A DNA stretch of 5,302 nt. Source: Paracoccaceae bacterium (lineage in GTDB: Bacteria; Pseudomonadota; Alphaproteobacteria; Rhodobacterales; Rhodobacteraceae). Made by a program: the position numbers and the translations under genes. Each line of letters begins with the position of its first letter. Positions within the stretch are counted from its first letter, which is position 1. Under the pieces are notes generated by a model, which was not told where the DNA came from, did not search any database, and saw nothing but the letters and a program-made list of their open reading frames with translations. The stretch lies in the NCBI GenBank assembly GCA_003447515.1, contig DLZA01000084.1, positions 1 through 5,302 of the forward strand, given 5' to 3'. Shown one piece after another: positions 1 to 5,302 of this stretch.

Positions 1-180
1 AAGAAAAACCTAAAATTGGAGGGTTCAACATTACTGGATATTGATATTGATGATCGCAGGCGCCTCAACGGCTGTGTCAGGTCTCCGACATGTTTGGGTC
101 TCAAAGTGGCTGGTAGCACCATAAGGGTTTTTTTTGGTGAAGCATCTCAAAGTATAGGTGCTTCCCCAAGTCTTAAATGA
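1..180 (+). CDS. Possible 3' end of a convergent gene (partial, unidentified)
   Basis: Plus-strand frame 1 is open from the window edge for 59 codons and stops at TGA 178-180. The predicted tail has an acidic patch (DIDIDD, about residues 14-19), then a basic RRR, and a mixed C-terminal part with ordinary amino-acid composition. I do not recognise a family. If real, it converges on the corrinoid activator gene and the two 3' ends overlap by 8 nt (173-180). The evidence is weak: a stop-free run of this length arises by chance at a rate of several percent per frame, and no start codon or upstream sequence is visible. A minus-strand frame over 31-234 is also open but looks no better, and it overlaps the firmly supported activator gene. 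Confidence 0.3.
   Translation, partial: KKNLKLEGSTLLDIDIDDRRRLNGCVRSPTCLGLKVAGSTIRVFFGEASQSIGASPSLK
136..167. other. Stem-loop just downstream of the activator gene
   Basis: The arms 136-144 (GGTGAAGCA) and 159-167 (TGCTTCCCC) pair with one mismatch around a 14-nt loop. The hairpin begins 5 nt past the minus-strand stop codon at 173-175, which is where a terminator would be expected. For minus-strand transcription, however, the stem is followed by ACC and eight A residues (complement of T128-135), not a U tract. It is therefore not a canonical intrinsic terminator. It could be an mRNA 3'-end stabiliser or a U-tail-less terminator. Confidence 0.35.
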
Positions 181-2242
181 TGCCTTCACCACGCCGTCTG
201 CGGCGTTGCCCACCACGAGACCCAACGCTTGCATCCCCGCCGTTCGTGTTAAAATTCACATCTGGTAGGGTAACAACCGTTTTCAGGATAGAGAACGGCT
301 CGGCGCTGTTTGGAATGGAACTTGCGTTTATAAAATGCTCTTGGAAACGGGGCTCAATGGCCGTTTCAATTTTGTGAATGTCACGTACAACAGTCTCGAT
401 CGCCGACCTTGCTTCTTTGTTCAACAAAGCAATCCGCGCACCTGTTCCCGCTGCATTGCCAGCACTTGTAACTTTATCAAGCGGGCAATCGGGGATCATT
501 CCCAAAACCATTGCATGTTTGGGCGAAATATGGGCGCCAAAAGCACCTGCAAGCACAATGCGATCCACGGCTTGCACATTGAATTTGTCCATCAATAACC
601 GCGCACCTGAATACAGCGCTGCTTTAGCCATTTGAATTTCGCGAATATCTCGGTTTGTAACTGTAATTTTGGTTCCGCCATTGGCTGACCCATCCCAAAC
701 CAAATAGGAATGTGTGCGGCCATCAATAAAACAGCGATCTGTTCCAATTTGCTTGGGTGAGCCAATTAATCCGGGGCCGTCTACTATGCCTGCAATCCGC
801 ATTTCGGCCACTAGTTCGATGATGCCAGACCCACAAATTCCAGTGACCCCAGATGAACGGATGCTTTCTTCGAATCCCTCCTCGTCGGACCAAATATCGG
901 ATCCGATTACACGGAATCTTGGTTCTTTCGTTTCGCAATCAATCTCGACCCGTTCAATTGCACCAGGGGCAGCCCGTTGCCCACTGGAAATTTGCGCACC
1001 CTCAAAGGCTGGGCCTGTTGGCGAAGAGCAGGCAAGAACTTTATCTTTATTGCCCAACAAGATTTCCGCATTCGTGCCCACATCCACTACAAGTACTAAA
1101 TCTTCTGATTTATCAGGGGATTCAGACAGCGCAACTGCGGCTGCATCCGCCCCAACATGACCTGCTATACAAGGCAGTAAGTAAACGCGTGCGGCTGGGT
1201 GCAAGTTCAGATCGAGCTCTATCGCGCGCAGTGAAATCGCATTAGATGTGGCCAGTGCAAAGGGCGCTTGGCCCAGCTCAAACGGGTCCACCCCCAAAAA
1301 CAGATGGTGCATGACAGGATTGCACACGAATACTGCGTCTACAATTAGTTCGCGGTCAATTTCGGCGTCGGAGGCAATATTCACGAACAGTGCATTCATC
1401 CCTTCGCGCACTGCGCGGGTCATTTCGTCAGCACCACCTGCGTTCATCATTGAATAACTCACGCGGCTCATTAAGTCTTCGCCAAACCGAATTTGTGGGT
1501 TCATAATTCCAGACGAAGCGATTACTTCGCCGGTTTGCAGATCACACAGATGCCCCGCAATTGTGGTTGATCCCAGATCAACCGCCAGCCCGTAAATCGT
1601 GCCATCATAAAATCCCGGCCAAATGTGCATAATCTGTGGACTGAACATATTGTCCCCTAAATGCACAGCACATGTAACCTTCCATTCGCCCCTACGAAGG
1701 ATCGCTTGCATCGTTTGCAGGATTTGTAAATCGACCTCTAGATGTGGTAAATCCCACTGATCCCGCAGGGCCTGTACCAACCGTTCCAAATCGCCAGATG
1801 GGTCGTGCATGTCGGGTTCCTGAACCTCGACATAATACAGCTTAGTTGATGGATCCATGGTGATGTCGCGCGCTTCGGCCCGTTTGCGTACCACTTGTTT
1901 ATGCACCTGACTTTCGGGGGGCACGTCGATCACGATGTTGTCTTGCACGGTCGCCTGACACCCCAAACGTCGTCCGTCGATCATGCCACGTTTGGATTTG
2001 TAGCGTTCTTCGACGCTATTCCAATCACTTAGCGCATGGCCTTCAACTGTAACGCCGTGTTTGGAAAACTCGCCGTATGCGGGTTGAATTTGACATTTGG
2101 AACAAATTCCACGTCCACCGCACACGCTATCCAAATCGACGCCCAATTGGCGGGCTGCAGTCAAAATCGGGGTTCCCACAGGAAACGTCCCACGCTTACC
2201 GGAAGGAGTAAAAATTACCAATGGATCGTTGGTAGCAGTCAT
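173..2242 (-). CDS. Corrinoid protein reductive activator (RACo-like; [2Fe-2S] ferredoxin + ASKHA domain, DUF4445 type)
   Basis: Cytosolic 689-residue protein predicted to reduce inactive Co(II) corrinoid proteins back to Co(I), using electrons from an Fe-S cluster and ATP. Residues 1-105 form a plant-type ferredoxin domain with a C41-x5-C47-x2-C50 cluster and a distant C95. Residues 106-215 are a linker. The ASKHA fold follows: phosphate-1 loop AVDLGSTT (220-227), phosphate-2 loop VVDVGTNAEI (385-394), SPTGPAFEG (407-415), the glycine-rich GICGSG (468-473), and AGAFG (565-569). Length and order match RACo/RamA-like activators, but RamA carries 4Fe-4S clusters and does not match here. The C-terminus (about 663-689) is an extra low-complexity tail with a run of five arginines (680-684). 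The ATG at 2242 places the ferredoxin fold immediately at the N-terminus; upstream is only a weak AGAG. The 349-490 nt gap to the preceding gene suggests it may have its own promoter. The family call is firm, and the partner corrinoid protein is not in the window. Confidence 0.93.
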   Translation of the reverse strand: MTATNDPLVIFTPSGKRGTFPVGTPILTAARQLGVDLDSVCGGRGICSKCQIQPAYGEFSKHGVTVEGHALSDWNSVEERYKSKRGMIDGRRLGCQATVQDNIVIDVPPESQVHKQVVRKRAEARDITMDPSTKLYYVEVQEPDMHDPSGDLERLVQALRDQWDLPHLEVDLQILQTMQAILRRGEWKVTCAVHLGDNMFSPQIMHIWPGFYDGTIYGLAVDLGSTTIAGHLCDLQTGEVIASSGIMNPQIRFGEDLMSRVSYSMMNAGGADEMTRAVREGMNALFVNIASDAEIDRELIVDAVFVCNPVMHHLFLGVDPFELGQAPFALATSNAISLRAIELDLNLHPAARVYLLPCIAGHVGADAAAVALSESPDKSEDLVLVVDVGTNAEILLGNKDKVLACSSPTGPAFEGAQISSGQRAAPGAIERVEIDCETKEPRFRVIGSDIWSDEEGFEESIRSSGVTGICGSGIIELVAEMRIAGIVDGPGLIGSPKQIGTDRCFIDGRTHSYLVWDGSANGGTKITVTNRDIREIQMAKAALYSGARLLMDKFNVQAVDRIVLAGAFGAHISPKHAMVLGMIPDCPLDKVTSAGNAAGTGARIALLNKEARSAIETVVRDIHKIETAIEPRFQEHFINASSIPNSAEPFSILKTVVTLPDVNFNTNGGDASVGSRGGQRRRRRGEGII

Positions 2243-2257
2243 GTAAATCGCTCTACT

Positions 2258-2287
2258 TTTATATTGAAGTTATTATGTAAACCACAA
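2258..2287 (-). promoter_or_regulatory. Candidate sigma70-type promoter for the activator gene
   Basis: On the minus strand TTGTGG (complement of 2282-2287) and TATAAA (complement of 2258-2263) are separated by 18 nt, in an AT-rich stretch just upstream of the ATG at 2242. A start about 7 nt beyond the -10 box would leave a leader of only about 8-10 nt, so the mRNA would be nearly leaderless, in keeping with the poor Shine-Dalgarno sequence. AT-rich DNA produces such matches easily, so this is only a candidate. Confidence 0.25.
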
Positions 2288-2475
2288 TGAATGAAAAGCA
2301 AAACTGACCACATTTGGGCGGTTTGCGGCATATTAGCAATTTTATTTGGGTGCTGCGGAGCTGCCATCTGAAATGTGGGATTCTTCACCACAAAGCGCTG
2401 GTGTGAAATTACAAACCAATCGCACATCGCCTTAATTTGTGCGCAAGAAATGAAGTTTGTGATTGTACAAAGCAT

Positions 2476-2532
2476 AAACTGTGCCCGGGAGCAAAGGAAA
2501 CACATCTCCCGCAATCACGTCGGACACAGTTT
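2476..2532. repeat. Nested imperfect inverted repeat in the spacer
   Basis: The outer arms AAACTGTGcCCG (2476-2487) and CGGaCACAGTTT (2521-2532) pair over 12 positions with one mismatch; the outermost 8 bp are perfect. An inner perfect pair, CGGGAG (2486-2491) with CTCCCG (2506-2511), overlaps the outer arm by two bases. The two stems can therefore form together except for the shared bases, or partly compete. There is no clear U tract on either strand, which argues against a simple terminator. Confidence 0.5.
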
Positions 2533-2585
2533 CCCTAACCTTTGATGCAGTAATTGGTCTCAATTTAGTTTATGCACTCCAATTT

Positions 2586-2601
2586 AGAAGGTCAGCCTTC
2601 T
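2586..2601. repeat. Perfect 6-bp hairpin with tetraloop
   Basis: AGAAGG (2586-2591) and CCTTCT (2596-2601) form a perfect stem around a 4-nt loop. On the minus strand the loop reads CTGA and contains the stop codon of the possible mini-ORF. No U tract follows, so it is not a standard terminator. Confidence 0.4.
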
Positions 2602-2738
2602 GCCAACACATTATCATACAAGGAACTTACAAGCCCATCGCATGCATACACGAGCCGGTGGCTTTCCAAACCACCGCCTCGTGCGTAATCAGATGTGCCG
2701 ATGACATCTACTAGGGGTTTGCCAATCACACACGTCAC
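2592..2738 (-). CDS. Possible 48-residue ORF translationally coupled to the methyltransferase
   Basis: A GTG at 2738-2736 overlaps the methyltransferase stop TGA (2737-2735) as GTGA, a common layout for translational coupling. The frame then runs 48 codons to TGA at 2594-2592. The translation has ordinary composition: a hydrophobic start (TCVIGKPLVDVIG, residues 2-14), a GGG at 21-23, and an acidic/hydrophobic end. No membrane segment or known motif is seen, and I do not recognise a family. It could be a genuine small protein, the remnant of a longer gene, or chance. The same frame is also open upstream of the GTG, inside the Arg/Gly-coding tail, so the open stretch alone is weak evidence. 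Two hairpins lie within or across it (2649-2683 and 2586-2601), the second enclosing its stop codon. Confidence 0.33.
   Translation of the reverse strand: MTCVIGKPLVDVIGTSDYARGGGLESHRLVYACDGLVSSLYDNVLAEG
2649..2683. repeat. Strong stem-loop 3' of the methyltransferase gene
   Basis: The arms CACGAGcCGGTGG (2649-2661) and CCACCGcCTCGTG (2671-2683) pair over 13 positions with a single mismatch and a 9-nt loop. This is the strongest hairpin I found in the window. On the minus strand it lies 51 nt past the methyltransferase stop and is followed by TATGCATGCG rather than a U tract. It may stabilise the 3' end of the upstream operon mRNA or attenuate read-through toward the activator gene. It may also simply be coding sequence of the mini-ORF. 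Confidence 0.5.
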
Positions 2739-3823
2739 CCGCGTCGACGGCGGCCACCACCTGCACGGCGTCCACGGGCGCCTGCTTCCGATTCACCCGC
2801 TTTCAGCGCAACTTTGTTGAAGTTGATCCAATCAGCGCCATGTGCGTCATTGTCTGTAAGGAAGTTGGCGGCGCGAATAGCTTCCATTTCTTTGCCTGCT
2901 TTGGGTTTGGTGGACCCCATGCCGACCAGATTGGCAAACAATTCCATATCAATTCCGTCTGGCACGATGATACCAGCCTCAGCCAGTTCTGACATCTTCG
3001 CATCGATCTTCTTTTGGTTCACGGGCAGGGCGACAGGATTCATAATCGCCGAGGTCATGCCAGCGGTCATTGCCATTGGAAGGAACGCATTGTTAATACC
3101 GTGACGATTGGGCAAGCCGAACGAAATGTTGGACGCCCCACACGTCGTATTCACGCCCAATTCTTCGCGTAAACGGCGCACCAATGTGAAGACCTGTAAA
3201 CCAGCAGTCGCCATCGCACCAATTGGCATCACCAGTGGATCTACGACAATGTCGTGTGCCGGAATGCCAAAATCAGCGGCCCGTTCTACAATCTTTTTTG
3301 CAACTGAAAAGCGCACATCTGGGTCTTCGGAAATGCCCGTGTCGTCGTTGGAAATCGCCACAACAGGAACGTTGTATTTTTTTACCAGCGGCAGAACTAT
3401 TTCTAGGCGCTCTTCTTCACCTGTGACAGAGTTCAACAGTGGGCGACCTTCAGAAGCAGCCAAACCGTTTTCCAACGCACCTGGAACAGAGGAATCAATG
3501 CACAAAGGAACATCCACAACCGCTTGAACCTTTTCAACTAGCTCTTTCATCAACGTTGGCTCGACAAAGTTGTTGTCGGCATAGCGTCGGTCTTCGGCCA
3601 TTTTGTTTGAAAAAACCGCACCAGAGTTCACGTCCAGCACGTTGGCCCCCGCCATAACCTGTGCCACCGCGTCGGCTTCAACACGGGAAAAATCGCCACG
3701 TTCTAGTTCTTCGGACAGTATTTTGCGACCCGTTGGGTTGATCCGCTCGCCAATAACGCAGAACGGCTCGTCAAAGCCGATGATTGCTGTTTTTGTTTTT
3801 GATTCGACGACAGTACGTGTCAT
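2735..3823 (-). CDS. Methyltetrahydrofolate:corrinoid methyltransferase (pterin-binding, MtrH/AcsE-like)
   Basis: Cytosolic 362-residue enzyme predicted to move a methyl group between a corrinoid protein and tetrahydrofolate, here probably forming methyl-THF. It has the TIM-barrel pterin-binding pattern: VIGERINPTGR (23-33), DVNSG (64-68) with the conserved Asp and Asn, CIDSSVPGALENGL (108-121), LLNSVTGE (129-136), VAISNDDTG (155-163), DPLVMPIG (195-202) and SNISFGLPNR (231-240). These match the folate-contacting Asp/Asn positions of AcsE and MetH. AcsE-type proteins are about 260-270 residues, so this one carries a longer C-terminal part ending in an Arg/Gly-rich tail (about 349-362). The start at 3823 is chosen because AAGGGG lies 7 nt upstream. 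A longer frame from 3886 would run 52 nt into the reductase gene and adds a Cys/Arg-rich leader unlike the family. The spacer to the reductase gene is 11 nt. Confidence 0.92.
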   Translation of the reverse strand: MTRTVVESKTKTAIIGFDEPFCVIGERINPTGRKILSEELERGDFSRVEADAVAQVMAGANVLDVNSGAVFSNKMAEDRRYADNNFVEPTLMKELVEKVQAVVDVPLCIDSSVPGALENGLAASEGRPLLNSVTGEEERLEIVLPLVKKYNVPVVAISNDDTGISEDPDVRFSVAKKIVERAADFGIPAHDIVVDPLVMPIGAMATAGLQVFTLVRRLREELGVNTTCGASNISFGLPNRHGINNAFLPMAMTAGMTSAIMNPVALPVNQKKIDAKMSELAEAGIIVPDGIDMELFANLVGMGSTKPKAGKEMEAIRAANFLTDNDAHGADWINFNKVALKAGESEAGARGRRAGGGRRRRG

Positions 3824-3830
3824 GATTGAG

Positions 3831-3836
3831 CCCCTT
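3831..3836 (-). promoter_or_regulatory. Ribosome-binding site setting the methyltransferase start
   Basis: On the minus strand AAGGGG sits 7 nt before the ATG at 3823. Its first two bases are the last two of the reductase stop codon TAA (3837-3835), so termination of one gene and initiation of the next share sequence. This supports the 3823 start over the upstream ATG at 3886. Confidence 0.75.
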
Positions 3837-4761
3837 ATGCTTGTGCCGCTGGAGTGACAGCATCGCCACCGTTGGTGATCGCCCAAGTGGCGTTCGTCTT
3901 GATACCGCCGAGCGGGAAGAAATGTACCTGCTCGATGTTAAATTCTGGGTTCACTGCTTTGTGTGTGGCCAGTTCATTGATGATCTCTGTTGGCTCGAAT
4001 GGTAGCAGTAGTTTGGTCACGTCTTTGGCTCGCTTTTGCAGTACTTTCAGGGACGGTCCAACGCCACAGGCAATTGCGAATTTGATCATGGTTTGTAGTT
4101 TGGCTGGACCCGCGATACCAATATGTACGGGAATATCAATGCCTTGCGCCTTAAGGCCGTTGGCCCATTCTATCACTGGCTTGCTTTCAAAACAGAACTG
4201 TGTCGCCAATGCCATTTGCGCATCCGTACGCTTTGAAAATTCTTGCTTCCATGACAGGGCTTCGTTCACGTTCTTGCGTCCACCGTCAGCGTCAATATCT
4301 GTATTAACTTCTGGATGACCGGCGGTGTGTAAACGTTTGAAACCCATTTTGTCGAACAACCCCGTGTCGAGCAGCTGCATTGAGGAATCGTAATCGCCAT
4401 GCGGTTTTGCAACACCACCGGCGAGCAATAGTGCCTGTTCAACGCCAGCTTCGCCTTGATAGCGGGCAATCCAATCGCCCAATGTGGCCTCGTCTTTGAT
4501 GATGCGCGCAGGGAAATGTGGCATTACGTCAAATCCCTCACCACTGATCCGCTTGGCTGTGGCAACCATGTCTTCTATCGGTGTGCCTTCGATGTGGGCG
4601 ATGTAGACGCGCGTGCCTTTTGGCAGGATAGCGCGGAAATTTTCCACTTTATCGGCTGTGCGTGGCATCACCTCAATGGAATAGCCCTGCAAGAAAGCCG
4701 CCACTTCGGGGTTTACTTCAACTGGGGCTTCGTTTTTGGAACCAAACTTCAAAAGAGCCAT
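3835..4761 (-). CDS. Methylenetetrahydrofolate reductase, divergent MetF-like
   Basis: Predicted 308-residue flavin enzyme interconverting 5-methyl-THF and 5,10-methylene-THF. In this operon it probably oxidises methyl-THF made by the neighbouring methyltransferase. MetF landmarks are present: YSIEVMPR (27-34) with Glu30 at the catalytic Glu28 position of E. coli MetF, HIEG (56-59), MPHFPAR (80-86), HTAGHPE (145-151), ATQFCFE (186-192) and PVHIGIAGP (211-219). Length is close to the usual 290-310. The segment LLAGGVAKPHGD (112-123) stands where E. coli has LRGD, so the folate-contacting Asp120 appears replaced by Gly116. No C-terminal regulatory domain of the eukaryotic type is present. ATG at 4761 follows GAAAGA about 9 nt upstream and lies 28 nt after the small upstream gene. 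The family is secure, but direction of reaction and electron partner are inferred. Confidence 0.92.
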   Translation of the reverse strand: MALLKFGSKNEAPVEVNPEVAAFLQGYSIEVMPRTADKVENFRAILPKGTRVYIAHIEGTPIEDMVATAKRISGEGFDVMPHFPARIIKDEATLGDWIARYQGEAGVEQALLLAGGVAKPHGDYDSSMQLLDTGLFDKMGFKRLHTAGHPEVNTDIDADGGRKNVNEALSWKQEFSKRTDAQMALATQFCFESKPVIEWANGLKAQGIDIPVHIGIAGPAKLQTMIKFAIACGVGPSLKVLQKRAKDVTKLLLPFEPTEIINELATHKAVNPEFNIEQVHFFPLGGIKTNATWAITNGGDAVTPAAQA

Positions 4762-4789
4762 GGATGTATTCTTTCAAAAAGAGCGGGGA

Positions 4790-5086
4790 TTACGCCCAGC
4801 CGTCGTTATCGATTAGTTGTTTAATGCGGTCTTTGTCATATTCGGCCTCAAGGCATGCGGCTTGTGCGGCTGCCACTTCGCCTTGTTCGCCGTCTACCGC
4901 GTAGGGTTCGGCTTTGCGCCATTCTGCCAAATACGCATCGCTGTCTTTCGCGTCTATTTTCATTGCGCATCGGTCGATGGCTTGTTCGAATCGTTCGTGC
5001 AATTGTACCTTTGCCCCACGACGGCCTTTGCCCACGATAACTTGGGCGGGGATATCGCGCCAAAATACAATAGTTACGTCGGGCAT
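4790..5086 (-). CDS. Small 'virulence factor' domain protein (PF13769-like), function unknown
   Basis: A 98-residue soluble protein with no signal peptide or membrane segment. The N-terminal half contains a beta-strand-like TIVFWRDIPAQV (5-16), then GKGRRGAK (19-26), and a helix-like stretch with ERFEQAIDRCAMK (31-43). The C-terminal half is Glu/Ala-rich and ends IKQLIDNDGWA. I recognise this pattern as the small alphaproteobacterial family labelled 'virulence factor', which I recall next to MetF-like genes; that memory was not checked against a database. The label is historical and gives no biochemical role. As the first gene of a tight operon with the reductase and methyltransferase, it is more likely to serve one-carbon transfer, perhaps as a partner or assembly factor of the reductase, than virulence. 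ATG at 5086 is preceded by AAGGA with a 9-nt gap. Confidence 0.82.
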   Translation of the reverse strand: MPDVTIVFWRDIPAQVIVGKGRRGAKVQLHERFEQAIDRCAMKIDAKDSDAYLAEWRKAEPYAVDGEQGEVAAAQAACLEAEYDKDRIKQLIDNDGWA

Positions 5087-5302
5087 ATCAAAGAATCCTT
5101 ATCCGCAATTTCACCAACACGTCTATTTTGTCTGTGTCCGATTCAAAAGACCGTTTTCGACTTTGACTGTTAGTTAAACGACACTTCTAAGCCCTGTAAG
5201 GCTGAAAAATAACAATCTTGTAAAATCACCAACTAAAGCATAGTTTGCAAGTAACGGAATTTGGTGCAAGCTCATGCGAGCCAACAAGAAACAGACGGCC
5301 CA
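5087..5302. other. Upstream region of the operon; no secure gene
   Basis: This AT-rich stretch should contain the operon promoter, but I find no -35/-10 pair with good spacing. One minus-strand frame is open from the window edge to TAA at 5176-5174 (42 codons, hydrophobic translation) and could be the tail of an upstream gene ending 87 nt before the operon. It is too short to claim. A short 4-bp stem (AGCC/GGCT) near 5190-5203 is too weak to be called a terminator. Confidence 0.5.
5096..5100 (-). promoter_or_regulatory. Ribosome-binding site of the first operon gene
   Basis: AAGGA on the minus strand (complement of 5096-5100) lies 9 nt before the ATG at 5086 and supports that start. Confidence 0.6.

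Larger units (their letters stand above)
2243..2591. other. Gene-poor, structure-rich spacer between the methyltransferase/mini-ORF and activator genes
   Basis: I see no convincing gene here. The longest minus-strand frame (2239-2514, 91 codons) has a Cys/Met-rich, unstructured translation, and the plus-strand frame at 2481-2714 is no better. Composition is visibly richer in A/T than the flanking genes. Inverted repeats are frequent: a nested pair at 2476-2532, CGCACA/TGTGCG at 2421-2426 and 2438-2443, and CCACATTT/AAATGTGG at 2308-2315 and 2371-2378. The stretch could be a structured leader, a small RNA or decayed coding DNA. Confidence 0.6.

Noticed and set aside
714..1160. 148-codon plus-strand frame
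   Set aside because: It lies entirely antisense to the activator, whose motifs are unambiguous, and its translation looks like a shadow of the opposite strand.
2308..2378. 8-bp inverted repeat CCACATTT/AAATGTGG as a possible operator
   Set aside because: The arms are 55 nt apart with no extension on either side, so chance is likely in AT-rich DNA.
2239..2514. 91-codon minus-strand frame in the spacer that ends across the activator start
   Set aside because: Its translation is rich in Cys and Met with no recognisable pattern, there is no clear ribosome-binding site, and it lies in AT-rich DNA with inverted repeats.
2481..2714. 77-codon plus-strand frame in the spacer
   Set aside because: There is no ribosome-binding site or family resemblance, and it runs antisense to the possible mini-ORF and the strong hairpin.
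2243..2734. Cobalamin, SAM or tetrahydrofolate riboswitch in the spacer, expected from the pathway
   Set aside because: Fragments such as GCCACCGG and GGGAAACTG recall the cobalamin class, but the conserved B12 box and core order are missing. A covariance search would be decisive.
3824..3886. N-terminal extension of the methyltransferase from an ATG at 3886
   Set aside because: It would overlap the reductase gene by 52 nt and add a Cys/Arg-rich leader unlike the family, whereas ATG 3823 has AAGGGG at ideal spacing.
5174..5302. 42-codon minus-strand frame open at the right window edge
   Set aside because: It is too short to separate from chance and shows no recognisable motif; it is noted only as a possible tail of an upstream gene.

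Overview
The window looks like chromosomal DNA of a marine alphaproteobacterium, most likely of the Rhodobacterales/Roseobacter group. That assignment rests on recognising the gene set and order from memory, together with moderate GC content; it was not tested by a search. Every gene I can name lies on the minus strand, so transcription runs from right to left.

In transcription order: (1) 5302-5087 is an upstream stretch with no secure gene, though one frame is open from the window edge. (2) 5086-4790 encodes a small protein of the 'virulence factor' domain family. (3) 4761-3835 encodes a divergent MetF-like methylenetetrahydrofolate reductase. (4) 3823-2735 encodes a methyltetrahydrofolate:corrinoid methyltransferase with a pterin-binding barrel. 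Spacers of 28 and 11 nt make these three a tight operon. (5) 2738-2592 is a possible 48-codon ORF that begins with a GTGA overlap on the methyltransferase stop. (6) 2591-2243 has no convincing gene but holds several inverted repeats. (7) 2242-173 encodes a 689-residue reductive activator of corrinoid proteins, with an N-terminal [2Fe-2S] ferredoxin domain and a C-terminal ASKHA ATPase-type domain. (8) At 1-180 on the plus strand one frame is open from the edge and ends 8 nt inside the activator gene; it may be the tail of a convergent gene.

Together the recognisable genes form most of a cobalamin-dependent methyl-transfer module. An unseen substrate methyltransferase would methylate an unseen corrinoid protein. 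The methyltransferase here would pass the methyl group to tetrahydrofolate, and the MetF-like enzyme would oxidise methyl-THF to methylene-THF. The activator would rescue corrinoid that has oxidised to Co(II), using electrons from its Fe-S cluster and ATP. The substrate cannot be read from this window; a methylated amine, betaine or sulfonium/ether compound is plausible. The least explained items are the Arg/Gly-rich tails shared by two non-homologous proteins, the GTGA-coupled mini-ORF, the structured 349-nt spacer, and the altered active-site motif in the MetF-like enzyme.
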